Shown here in pieces: positions 1-11,689 of a DNA stretch of 64,000 nucleotides. Origin of the DNA: Aspergillus flavus (Eukaryota > Ascomycota > Eurotiomycetes > Eurotiales > Aspergillaceae); assembly GCF_009017415.1 (NCBI RefSeq), contig NC_092408.1, positions 1,798,001 through 1,862,000 of the forward strand, given 5' to 3'. The notes beneath the pieces were generated by a model, which ran no database searches, had not been told where the DNA came from, and saw only the letters and a program-made list of their open reading frames with translations. The position numbers and the translations under genes are program-made. Position 1 is the stretch's first letter. Each line of letters opens with the position of its first letter.

Positions 1-2640
1 GCTGCTCCTGGTAGGCTGATGTTGGGGTACTGTCGAGTGGTATTCTGTGGGTGGTTATGAAACGTGACTGCGATGGGTTGAGGGGGGATTGAGAGTATCG
101 TTTTGTCGTTTCCAGGTCAGATATTTATTCTCAGGGACGTGTACTGTGTTTGGTTCCTTCAACACGGAAACTGGTATGCACAGCATTTTGCGGTACTAGC
201 TACCCGTTTACTGTTTTTCTTTTTTCTTTTCTTTTCTTTTTTTGGGTTGAGATACTTCAAAATACCCAACCCTAGCTCTTTCGGTTTCATGTTGAAATAT
301 ATTTCCGCTGTCTGAAGGAGTGTAGTCTGGAAAGGATAAATTAAGGAAATATGTCATTGTCACTGAATCTTATATATTTTCACGAAGCATAAGTTAGTTC
401 TCGTGATTGGACATCTAGGACATGCTTTCATGATGAATATATAGGGCTGCATAGCATACCCAGTCAACTAATAGATGTGTATATCCGGATTAAGAAGCTA
501 TATTTGAAATCCCAAGCATGGCAACCACATGGGATTCTATTTGAAACCCGTGACTAACCGCCATTAACAGACAACCCTGAAAGCCTAAAGTACCAAGCGT
601 CCCAGGAAAAAGTAAAAAGTAAGGGAGAGCTCCCAGCCACAAACTCCCATAACCTACATTTGCGAAGATCCCCCGAAAAAAAAAAAAGAAAAGTAAAACC
701 AACAATAACACAAAAAAGCATGCAACGACTAGTAGGTTACACGAAACCGCCACCCGACAATCTTGGCTCCTAACCACGTCGTACAAGTGCGCGCCAACCT
801 GTCTCAGATTGCGCAACGTACTTTTCATATAGTTATGTACTAGTATGTATGTGGGTGTACGGCGAAACGTTATGTACGGTTGTTGCCGCCGAGAATCACC
901 AAAAAAAGGGTTCATTGTTCACGTAGGGGGTTGGAGGATTAGACTTTCTTCATCGCTGCCCGTTGTATGTAGTAAGTATGTACGCTGTACTGTAGGGCAT
1001 GAAAAGTTCATCCCAGCAAAACTTTATATCCGAGAGCCGAATGCCGATCGTTCGTTGATCGGCGGACCCGTTGGAGACCATTGGTGTCCGCGCATTAATG
1101 CCACTCTGTTTGGAGTTTGGACTATCTATTATCGGTATTTGGACTTTTTTTTTTTTCTAAAGTCTTATCGGTCTATAAAAGATTGTGTTAAGAAAAGTAA
1201 TAATGACCCCTCCCCCGCCACTTTCTTTATCTTTTTTGAGTACTGTATTATATATACCTTGATTCCCCGAGATCCGATGAATTTGGACAACTCAGAGACT
1301 ATATGTGCTAGTAGTAGTTAGTATTCAAGCTATTCGACTCGGCCGAATAGTAGGAATCGAAGGAATCGTATCGTCGTCCAGTGTAGCTCATGAAGGGACG
1401 AGGTAGTATAGTTTCGGAGCCGCAATAGCCGCATGTGAGGTTGGGATGGCGGATTTAGACGCGCAACGCCTCACGCTCTCGGGGTACTCAGGTATAGAAC
1501 TCTACATACACTAAGATGTGAACGGTGTTTATCAGAGGGATGACTTTGGACTTCTCCTCATACTCCCGACTATACCTGCTACGTCATAGCGCTCGGTTCA
1601 GAGGGCGAAAATTTGACTTTGACGCGCGCATTAGCCTCGCTGAATTTCCGTTATGGGCTTATCGCATGAGGGGGATGTCGATCATGCATTGCTGTACTGC
1701 ACTGTGATCCTGGTGGTTAGCATGATGGTTCATCATGCTGCACACCCCTCCTTCGATACAATTGCTTTCGTGGGAATGTCGATTGAAAAACACAGGAAAA
1801 CCGGGGTATTCAGAATGATCAGAAAAATGTTGGAAGGAATGGCCTATGACGTCGAATCGCGATCGAGGAATCGAAGAGAGGCGTGAAACCTAGCGATTCA
1901 GCACAGGACGCCCCAAGAGACTGGGTAGTAGGAATTAACCCTTTAGGGACAAATGAAGAGAAGAAAACGTTGCTTATGAAGCGAGGGGGCCCACTTCTTT
2001 CCACGCTAAGGCTTCATTTGGACATTCTTGTAGGCGTGACTAAAAAAACATGCCCCATTCCTTCCGTTTGTTACCATATCAACTGCTCATATGACATGCG
2101 GTATCGTGATCAAACTCTCCGAGGTTAGCGCGAGATGGCTATCTTCCGTTGATACCTTGAGGTGAGAGGGTCAATACTAGTATGCCCCAGTGTTATGGTT
2201 GCGAGGTTGCAAAGCGCGAACGATCGTCTTCGGGGATTGTATAGAGCCAAGACCGCCTCGCAAATGAGCGAGAAGGCATCACCCGGCCCAAAAGAAAAAG
2301 CCATCACCACTAATTCGGCTGTAAGGCGACGAGGAAGGCGAGCCAACAACCACCAAACGAACAATAACAACCAAACGGCCGCGCATCTGCGAAGTACGAG
2401 GCGGCTGGGCGAAACCCACCAGCTGCGAACAGATGAAGCGGTGAGCGTTGCGTGGCTCCACATGAGCTATGGAGAAAAAAGTATCCGCCAGCAAAACAAT
2501 CGCTGCAGCCCCCAATCAGCGTGCAGCATGCATATTAGACCTAATATCTTGCTTTACTTGCGGCAAGTAGGTCCTCGAACTGACTGTTTAGCTCCCTAAT
2601 GGGCCAATACCTGGTCAATGCTGTGTTGATAGGCGAAAAA
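1..2640. other. No supported gene; 5' flank of the terpene synthase
   Basis: I see no conserved reading frame here. The open frames are short, lack recognisable motifs and overlap on both strands. A T-rich pyrimidine tract lies near 213-243 and a short poly-A/poly-G patch near 677-690. Nothing resembles a transposase, tRNA or rRNA. The first few hundred bases could be the untranslated end of a gene lying outside the window. Confidence 0.5.
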
Positions 2641-2707
2641 AATTTTGCAGTTACATGCATCATGGCCTTTGCTCAATCTTCCACGCCAATTGCGACGACT
2701 TGTTGCC

Positions 2708-2714
2708 TATAAAG
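2708..2714 (+). promoter_or_regulatory. TATA box (TATAAAG) of the terpene synthase gene
   Basis: TATAAAG lies 159 bp upstream of the chosen ATG and is followed by a pyrimidine-rich stretch (about 2750-2860), the usual look of a fungal core promoter and leader. It supports the start at 2873 over upstream in-frame non-ATG codons. Confidence 0.45.
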
Positions 2715-2872
2715 AGCCGGTCGTAGGATACCAGAGGAACCCGGAATTCTTCTTCCTTTCTTCGTCTTCATACAAAACTTGCACGTCGTCGCCACATTGG
2801 CATTGTACAACTAATTGCATATCCCTTTCTTCTTGCTTTATTTGTTTATCTTTTCCCATAACACATCGACCA

Positions 2873-5171
2873 ATGTTCAGACAATACTCCAACTTCATAT
2901 CCCACAAGAGGAGAAGAAGCAAAAGTACTTCTCGGGTCTTGTCCGTTGCCCAGTCCGAAGCAGCCTCAGATGCACCAACAGTAAATGAGCCGATTGAGAT
3001 TTGGACTCACTCGCAGCCCATAGATGCTGCTACCCAGCAACAGAATGGCTGTTTCACCACTTTGACTGCACGGATACACAAATACGATCATGTGGCCCAA
3101 AGAGGTAGCGATCGCTTCTTGGAGGACTTGACGGCCACCCTCGACAGCGAAGAGGCCAAGTCGAAGAGCAGCTATCTGACCTCCCCGGTGGGAAATTACG
3201 CTAGTTTTCTGTATCCAGAGTGCATGCCCGAAAGGTTGGAACTTGTCGCCTATTTGACTGAACTCGGAAATGTCCATGACGGTACGTTGACCTGGCTACC
3301 AGGCGCGAAATCATATCTAATCATTCATTCAGACCATGCCGATAGTAAGAACACGCCCGCGGCAGACAAGCCGGAGGAGCTGGTTGAATCGCCCCGAGCC
3401 GAAGCCAGAAAGAAACTTCTGGAGAAAGTGACGGGAGAACTGACTGACAAGGATGGACTTGAGATCATCGACTGCTACCGGAGCAACTGGCTTGTCACGC
3501 CGGATGTTCCCACCGCCGATAATTGTGCCAATCTTGATGACTATGTGGCTCGTCGACGTCTTAATGCAGGAATTGAGTAAGTTTATCACATGTCTCCGTG
3601 TTCGATGGGGTGAAACAGGCTCTGACCGGTACAACAGTGTTTACTGGACCCTTATGGGATTTGCCCACGGAACTCGACTTGGAAAGGAGGATCAGGCGAT
3701 CGTCAGAGATGCGCTGGACGCAGCTGAGCGAACCATGTTCTTCACCAATGACTACTATAGCTGGCCGAAAGAAAAGCGCGAGGTCAAGAAACGTCGCGTT
3801 GCGAATGTGATATTGTTCCTCATGCAGCACCAGAACATGTCGGAGGATGACGCACGTGCGAAGACCAAAGAGCTCATTCTGGAAAACGAAAAGGAGTTCG
3901 TCAAAAGACGCGAGGCGTTGTACCAAGCCCACCCAGACCTCGCCCCAAAGCTGCGGAAATGGATGGAGGTACTGGAAGCTGCCCTTGGTGGAATCCACTA
4001 CTGGTGCACGAATGCACCACGGTACGCGGTTCCCGAAACTGCCGAGGAAGAAAGCGAGGAGGAATCGGACGAGGAGAGCTCTAGCGATGAGGATGAGTCC
4101 GAGGATGACGAAGAAGAAGAAGATGAAGAAGAAGAAAATGATGAAGAGGAGGTGCGTGCGAACGGCACTATTGACCATGTCGGGGGTGGTGATGAGCCCG
4201 AAGGAGAACCAGTGTGGACCCCCCTTGTCAACGGAGAAGAACACCCGGCAGTGCACCTTGATGCCACACCCTTGCTAGCCCCAACAAACTACATCGGGTC
4301 TATCTCGACTAATGAGGTGCAACTGGAGCTTGTTTCCGCACTTAATGCCTGGCTTCAAGTTCCTAACCGACCTCTAACCTTTGTCAAGCAAGTGGTCAAT
4401 GACCTCCACGACAGTTCTGAGATCCTGGCCAACATTCAGGACCAATCATCTCTCCAACGCCAAAAGACCGCGGCTCACCTCGTCTTCGGTCCGGCTCAGT
4501 CCATCAACAGTGCCGCCTACATGTTCGTCCGCGTCGCCAAGACCGTGAACGGGCTCAACTGCCCTGGTATGCTTGACGGCCTACTGGAGGAGCTTGAAAC
4601 GCATTTTATCGGACAGTCTTGGGAGCTGAACTGGCGTTTCTCTCTTCAATGTCCGACCGAGCAGGAGTATTTGGAGATGGTCGATAAGAAGAGCGGATCT
4701 ATCTTCCGCATGTTGGTGCGTCTCATGCAGTCCGCCAGCATGGAGGGCTCGACCCTGGACTTTGAGCTTCTCACACAATTATTCGGCCGGTGGTACCAGA
4801 TCCGCAACGAGTATCTGGGGCTGCTTACGGGCAACAACCAAAGAGGCTTCGGTGAGGATCTGGATCACGGCAAGATCTCGTATGCGGTTGTCAGGTGCTG
4901 CAACGTGGACCCTACCGCCAAGAGTATCATCCTGGGCATCTTCAGACAGAAGGCTGAAGGAGCCTCATTGTCTGCAGAAAGCAAGATTCAGATTTTGGAG
5001 CTCCTGCACAAGAGCGGTGCCCTGCAGGCGACTTATGACCTGGTCCGACAGCTGGGTCGGGACATTATGAAGACAGTGAGCGAGCTAGAAATAGCCGCAG
5101 AAGAGACCAACCCCGGACTCAAGGCCCTTGTGAAGACGCTGGGTGATATCCCAGCCCCCACTCAGGAGTGA
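2873..5171 (+). CDS. Chimeric terpene cyclase/prenyltransferase (PTTS type) with a degenerate prenyltransferase domain
   Basis: Exons 2873-3281, 3333-3576 and 3638-5171; 728 aa, the usual size of fungal fusicoccadiene/ophiobolin-type bifunctional synthases. Splicing the 51-bp first intron creates the class I motif DDHAD (residues 136-140), which strongly supports the model. The cyclase domain (about 45-350) also has the NSE motif NDYYSWPKE (255-263) and the RY pair (346-347). An extremely acidic linker follows (about 354-389). The C-terminal half (about 420-720) clearly aligns with GGPP synthase domains, but its catalytic motifs are altered: the IPP-binding SKGxR position reads STNEVQ (441-446), the first Asp-rich motif reads ANIQD (482-486) and the second reads NEYLG (608-612). 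I infer a working cyclase fed with prenyl diphosphate in trans. A basic N-terminal extension of about 40 residues is unusual. The start is the only in-frame ATG after the TATA box. The product cannot be predicted. Confidence 0.88.
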
Positions 5172-6121
5172 AATCCTATTCGAGAGCATGTGTTTGCTCT
5201 ATGATGCATGACACTGTTCTATTATTTTCTTTTCCCTCTACCTACCTATTCCCTTTTATACTTCTGTGATGATTAATGTATATGACGCTCATTTCTGTAA
5301 CGGTTATAAGGCGATGTCCACATGTGTTATGAATAATGAGATGATTTATTTGCTTCAAATGTCTCGGGTGTACGCTAGTGTCTGATTACTGTCCCATGCC
5401 AAAAGTCAATATTTATCAAATTGTGTCAAAGATCCTTTGATCGTTCGTTATTTCTGTTCACAAAGGAATTTGCTTACCAGAAGTATAGTGGCCCATTAAG
5501 CACTATGTCATGAATGAGCTCCAAGGATGCTTGGCGGACATTATGGCATTTTACTAAGTCCGATGTGTACAGTACTTTGAAAATTTTATTTTTGTAACGC
5601 CCCATCCTGAGTATCTCTTGGACACTAGTTTTGGCTTTGTGTGTGCTCCAATCGTAGGGAAGGTGAAAGAAACTTGGAAGTCAGGGACTTTTGTGTACAT
5701 TCCAACGGATGATCCGGGGAGGGCTAAACCCGTTCCGGTAATAACCTTAGAAATAAGTTTAATTTCCCACTGGTTGGATGGACAACTTGGAAGAAACAAT
5801 GCATAATTCATAATACTTAATATCAAGTGAGGATTCTTTGTTATCTCTCAGGGTCCCTGGAAGAGACGAAGGATCTTCCTGGGGATGACACTAAAAGGCA
5901 AGCCTTATCTTTTACGTTTGCTCCCTGGCTTTTAGTGCTGGTACAGGTGGAGTCTGCTGGAACTCCGCCAATCGACGCGCCTCATCGCAATATCTCCTCC
6001 GATATTGTTACATCGATCGTCGGTGTCGCATCCACTAAAGTCACCCGGCTGGTCCGTGATAAAACAGGCCTCCTCATTTATGATGCGGAGTTCTGAGGTT
6101 CATCCGGTAGCCGAAATAAAG
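5172..6121. other. Intergenic region, no gene seen
   Basis: The stretch is AT-rich with only short, motif-free frames. It holds the 3' untranslated region of the terpene synthase gene and the promoter of the carboxypeptidase gene. Confidence 0.5.
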
Positions 6122-6128
6122 TATAAAA
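6122..6128 (+). promoter_or_regulatory. TATA box (TATAAAA) of the carboxypeptidase gene
   Basis: TATAAAA lies 86 bp upstream of the ATG at 6214, with a CT-rich stretch in between (about 6160-6180). Confidence 0.45.
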
Positions 6129-6213
6129 CCTGCCTATCGTCCACCCTGGCCCGCCTTATTTCGATTCTCTCCAAGCTTCGCTCAGGTTGAGATCTGGGCC
6201 ACCGCCACGTCCC

Positions 6214-8108
6214 ATGCCGTTGCTTAAGTCAGTGATCAATGCTGCCGGCCTGGTTGGTGCCGTCGCCGGCCAGTATTTCCCTCCAACACCCGAAGGCTTG
6301 AAGGTCATCAATTCGAAGCATCAGGAAGGTGTTAAGATCTCGTACAAAGAAGTAGGTGATAGACACATCTGTAGCTGTCCAAATTCGATGCTAACCGAAC
6401 TTTTCACTAGCCTGGTATTTGCGAAACCACCCCAGGTGTCAAATCGTACTCGGGTTACGTGCATCTTCCCCCGGGTACTCTCAACGATGTGTCACTAGAC
6501 CAAAATTATCCCATCAACACGTTCTTTTGGTTCTTTGAATCTCGGAATGATCCTCGAAATGCCCCTCTTTCTATTTGGATGAATGGTGGGCCAGGAAGCT
6601 CCTCGATGATCGGCCTGATGCAGGAGAATGGCCCCTGCCGCGTCAACAACGACTCAAATACTACTGAAATTAACCCCTGGTCATGGAACAACTACGTGAA
6701 TATGCTCTACATTGACCAGCCCAATCAAGTCGGCTTCAGTTACGATGTCCCAACGAATGGTACCCATGACCTGCTTACGGGTAATTGGGACGTTTCTGGC
6801 TATCCGGACGGTGTCCCGGAGCAGAACAACACATTTTACGTGGGCACCTTCCCTAGCCAGAACAAATCGACCGCTGCCAATACCACCGAAAACGCCGCCC
6901 GCGCTTTGTGGTCCTTTGCGCAAACATGGTTCTCCGAATTCCCGGAGTATAAACCACACGATGACCGAGTAAGCATCTGGACGGAGTCCTACGGAGGACG
7001 GTACGGGCCATCTTTCACTGCTTTCTTCCAGGAGCAGAATGAGAAGATTGCCAACGGCTCCATTGACATCGACGATGCTCACTATATTCACCTGGACACC
7101 CTCGGAATTATCAATGGCTGCGTCGATCTCCTGGTGCAGTCGCCATCATATCCCCAGATAGCATACAACAATACCTATGGCATTGAGGCTATCAACAAAA
7201 CTGTATATGATATGGCGATGGAGGCTTGGAGCAAGCCCGGAGGCTGCAAGGATCAGATCATCGAATGTCGTCGGTTGGCTGCAGAGGGAGACCCCGAAAT
7301 GTACGGCAACAATGAGACCGTCAACAAGGTCTGTGCGAAAGCAAACAACTACTGCAGCAACCAAGTAGAAGGCCCATATTCACTGTACTCTGGACGAGGC
7401 TATTACGACATCTCGCATTTCGACCCCGATCCTTTCCCCCCTCCGTACTACTTTGGTTTCTTAAACCAGCACTGGGTCCAAGGAGCCCTCGGGGTTCCGG
7501 TTAATTTCACCGAATCTGTTGATAGCGTCTACAATGGCTTTTCCGCAACAGGTGACTACCCACGCTCCGATGTACGCGGGTACCTGGAGGATATCGCATA
7601 CGTGCTTGACTCTGGCATCAAAGTTGCCCTAGTGTATGGCGATCGGGATTACGCATGCCCCTGGAACGGAGGAGAAGAAGTGAGCTTGAAGGTGGAGTAC
7701 TCGGATGCCGCCAAGTTCCGCTCTGCGGGTTACGCCCCTCTGAAGACCAATGCCTCATATGTAGGTGGCTTGGTGCGACAGTACGGAAACTTCTCGTTCA
7801 CTCGCGTTTTCGAAGCGGGTCATGAGGTGCCGGCATATCAGCCTGAAACGGCGTATGAGATCTTCCACCGAGCATTGTTCAACAGAGACATTGCGACGGG
7901 CAAGGTCTCAATCGCCAAGAACAACACCTACTCCACTCACGGGCCCTCTTCAACTTGGAACGTCACCAACACGGTTCCTGACAGCCCTGCACCCACTTGC
8001 TACATTCTCGAGTTGGGCAGCACTTGCACGAAAGAGCAGACTGCGAGTGTCGTGAACGGAACTGCAGTGATTAAGAACTATATCGTAGTGGATGCGGATT
8101 CGTCATGA
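6214..8108 (+). CDS. Secreted serine carboxypeptidase (peptidase family S10)
   Basis: Exons 6214-6351 and 6411-8108, 611 aa. The 59-bp intron has GTAGGT donor, GCTAAC branch and CTAG acceptor. Removing it joins ISYKE to PGICETTPGVKSYSGY, the conserved S10 N-terminus. MPLLKSVINAAGLVGAVAG at the N-terminus reads as a signal peptide. The catalytic serine is S239 in TESYGGRYG. The acid motif YGDRDYACPWNG and the histidine motif EAGHEVPAY follow near the C-terminus. WMNGGPGSSS (oxyanion/substrate region) is intact. Many NxS/T sequons suggest N-glycosylation. The family removes C-terminal residues from peptides at acidic pH, here extracellularly or in the vacuole. The exact paralogue is not resolved. 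Confidence 0.93.
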
Positions 8109-8966
8109 TTGTTAGATGCTCTGGGCGGATCTGAGCATGTATTGGCATATCTACCTGGCAATACTACTGTACCTAGAATATTCCTATGAAGAGTAGAATG
8201 ACAGTATTACATCAGAATAGCTGGATCATGTGAAAATATGTGGGGCTTCCCGGTCAACTAGGCTAACCCGTAAAAAGGAAGTTCCCGTCCGATCCAGTGA
8301 TTGAAGGACTAGAAGGACTGCCATCGATCGAGTTGAGGCAGCAGATACGCAACGGAACCACCGGTGCTACATAGTATGCTTGCTCCAGCGCGATATGCAT
8401 AATCGAGACAATCTTTTCAGACTAAAATAGTATATTTGTCTCCGTTCTTATGGCTGAAAAAAAGGTACGGATTTGTGGTATCCGAACATTCTCGAACCTT
8501 CGATTGGCAGAGAGGCTTATGCGGTCAACGTCACACGTCACAGTGCTGCTCCATCGGGACTGGTCTGTCGTCACCTGAATGCCGCCGTCTCGCTGCACGA
8601 TACATGAAGCCACCTTCTGCCCTCCTCCCAAGTCTCCATTTGCTAAATGCCGGCTTATTCGTTTTTGGTCTGCGGTGCATCTTTCTAAGTCTTTCACTTC
8701 TCGCTCTACGTACCATCTTAAATCTCACGCCGACTCATTCAAGACAAGAATTTACTCGGTCGCGAATCTTCTACGTCATTCGAGATCCTACTCCTTTGCC
8801 GTCGAGGTGGGAAGACCTTTCGACATTGTCTGACATCGAGCTGGTCTCTTCCCCAAATTCATTGCTTTATATTCTCATTGGACCCCTTAAATTAGGGTTT
8901 TGTTGATTTTTGCTTGTCCTCAATATCACTGCATAATTACCCCACTCATTACCGATTGTTCCCACA
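8109..8966. other. Intergenic and promoter region of the DnaJ gene
   Basis: No coding sequence is supported. The region contains the heat-shock element listed separately, a second weaker GAAtcTTC pair at 8764-8771, and a reverse CCAAT (ATTGG) near 8876 close to the likely transcription start. Confidence 0.5.
8484..8501. promoter_or_regulatory. Heat-shock element: four alternating nGAAn/nTTCn units
   Basis: GAAcaTTCtcGAAccTTC is four perfect contiguous 5-bp units in alternating orientation, the binding pattern of trimeric HSF1. It lies 465 bp upstream of the DnaJ ATG and points to heat induction of that chaperone gene, which fits the known regulation of SIS1. Confidence 0.7.
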
Positions 8967-10234
8967 ATGGTTGCAGAAACTAAGCTGTACGATTCCTTGG
9001 GTATCAAACCCGAAGCATCCCAGGACGAAATTAAAAAAGCATACCGGAAGTGTGCATTGAAATATCATCCGGATAAGAACAAGGATAATCCGACCGCATC
9101 GGAGAAGTTCAAAGGTAGGTGACTTAACTGTGGTTCCCCCTCCCGTGCTCCCCAACACGGTCATTTCCTACCATAGTTTTGGATAATAGCTAACACTTTC
9201 ACAGAGGTATCGCAAGCCTACGAAGTTCTGTCCGATCCCGAAAAGCGCAAGATATATGACCAATTCGGCCTCGACTATCTAATGCGGGGCGGTCCAGCCC
9301 CTCCTCCGCCTGGTAGTGGCGCTGGCGGTGCTGGTGGAAGTCCGTTTGATGGTGGAATGCCAGGCGGCTTTTCATTCGGAGGCATGCCTGGAGGAGGTGG
9401 TGCTCGGACCTTCCGTTTTTCGACTGGCCCCGGCGGTGGCAGTGGCTTCCAGTTCAGCTCCGCAGATGATATCTTCCGAAACTTCGCTAAGGGTGGGGGT
9501 GGTGGCATGGATCACGACGATCTATTTGATATCCTGGGTGGGATGGGAGGCGGCGGTGGCGGCGCCGGCCGTAGCTTCCGCTCAAGCCGTGGCCCCAGTG
9601 CCTTCCAGCAATCTCAGCGCGCACCTACCCCCGAACCGACCGTAGTTGAAAAGGAGTTGCCATTGACACTGGAAGAGTTGATGCGCGGAACGACGAAGCA
9701 GGTGACCGTGAAGAGCAAGACTTTCGACACGAGCGGAAAGCGCACTGTCCAAGATGTAACTCTTGAAGCGAACATTAAGCCGGGCTTGCGGACCGGTTCG
9801 AAGATCAAATACAGAGGTGTGGGCGATCAAGAAGAAGGTGGAAGACAGGATGTCCATCTTATCGTGACAGAGGTAAGTGACAATTCTCGAAACCAGCCCC
9901 ACGAACGTAGTGGAACTGGTGACTAACGTCCATATAGAAAGAACATCCCAACTTCAAACGCCAGGGCGACAACCTCATTACAACTGTTGAAATCAGCCTA
10001 AAAGAGGCTCTCACCGGCTGGGACCGGATCGTGCGCACAATCGATGGAAAATCGATCCGGGTAGCCAAGCCCGGTCCGACACAACCCGGATACGAAGAAA
10101 GGTTCCCCGGCCAGGGTATGACAATATCGAAGAAGCCAAGCGAGCGAGGAGATCTGATAGTCCACGTGAATGTCCGGTTCCCGGCCAGCTTGACAGCCTC
10201 TCAGAAAGATATTCTTAAAGACGTGCTTCCGTAA
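8967..10234 (+). CDS. Class II DnaJ/Hsp40 co-chaperone, SIS1/PSI type
   Basis: Exons 8967-9114, 9205-9872 and 9938-10234, 370 aa. The J domain (residues 1-70) has [19 protein letters not shown] and the HPDK tetrapeptide, followed by a long Gly/Phe/Met-rich region (about 80-190) and two C-terminal substrate-binding beta domains. There is no CXXCXGXG zinc finger, which places it in class II with yeast Sis1 and DNAJB1. It stimulates Hsp70 ATPase and delivers clients in the cytosol and nucleus. Both intron junctions keep phase ([11 protein letters not shown] and IVTE-KEHPNF). An AATAAA signal lies at 10365-10370. The upstream heat-shock element suggests stress induction. Confidence 0.95.
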
Positions 10235-11689
10235 TTGTCTTCGTCCTTTTTGTGTTTTCCAGTTAATACCAGCATCGTTGGCGTTGGGGCGAGCGAGGGT
10301 CGCTTGATGATGTGATGAAATGGGTTTTATATGACTTCCACTACTGTATTTGCTAGATTCCGATAATAAAAGCTACGACACTTCATCTTGAATTACATCC
10401 CTGTTGTGGTATGAGTTGTATTAAAATATAGTTTCACCAGTAGGAGCAGATGATAACACCAAAACTTGCAGTAGCACGCACTGCGTTCCCTATATTTCAT
10501 TCCAGAAAGGCCTTGAAACACAACCCCACAAATCGTCCCCCTATACTCCGTACTCAACCTAAATCTTTCACTGCCATAAGTGATACTACTTCGTCTCCCG
10601 ATGTAATTAAGCTCGGTAAAGCGGGCCGACCCGTGATTCACCTGACGGAGGTTACACCAGGTGACCGGAATATAGCACTATTGCTTAAAAGCCAGGAAAA
10701 ATCAAGGCAGCTTTCCGAATGTGCTGTTGCATAACAGCTATTCCTTACCATTTCTTGATTACTTTAGTGCTATATTCATCTTCGAGATTCATTACAAGCC
10801 CCCTAAGTATCTATTCAGTGGCTGTTACCAGAATGGAAAACCCCATACATCTTCGTGTAGCTTGGATCCGCCGACAAGCGCGGGCTATCTGCTTGCATTG
10901 TGCGATCGCCCAGATTGTCATAGTTTCCTCGAACCATACATATCGCTCATTATTTGCAGACATTTAGTACAAGTACTATTATATTAGTGAGAATTATGGA
11001 AGTATGCAGGGACCAGGTATGCCATGCCCACCTATCGTGGGCCCTCAGATACCAATGTTCCGGCCTTAGCATAACTCCGATTTCCCTCCCTCTTTTGGTT
11101 TTAGCTATCTCGTAGTCTAGTCATATCTCAAATTTCGGTGACTAATGGAAAGAATTGGGAACTGGGCTAACGGCGTTGTTTTACCTGGTACACTGCCTAT
11201 TGAGTCCAAAGTAAAACATATGGAAAGGAATTCTATGGATAGGAGTAAGATTAAGGGATCTAAGTATCTAGGTTTCAATTATCGAAGGGCAACTGCTGCG
11301 ATCACTGAGTGTATTATACTATCTACCCTCCGCACTGGATGGATATATATAACATTACGAAACCCTTCATTGTCAGCAAGCATCGAATCCTCACCATATC
11401 GAAGACAGAACTGAGAAAGGACTAAAAAGAGGACAAAACCCAGAACCACAACCAAAGAAAACCCAACACATAGAAATTAGTAGCATGTACATACAAGGAC
11501 TGCCTGTGGTCAACAGTAAACGCTCTCTATCCAAAATAGGCAATCCTTATCTTATCGCCGAAACACCCACACTAACCCAATCAAGCAACAAGCACTCCCC
11601 GTGACGACAAACAATAAATGCGGAGAAACAAGCTCCAACTCCCCTCAACCAGTATTTACCGACGACTCCCTCGATCAAGCAATCAAACA
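10235..11689. other. Intergenic region, no gene seen
   Basis: The 1.45 kb hold the DnaJ 3' end (AATAAA at 10365-10370) and the PBN1 promoter. Short frames on the plus strand near 10450-10990 and 11145-11414 have no family features or splice-supported extensions. Confidence 0.5.

Noticed and set aside
2125..2463. 112-codon minus-strand frame with Leu/Trp-rich segment
   Set aside because: No family signature. It overlaps a similarly sized frame on the opposite strand, and neither shows coding character.
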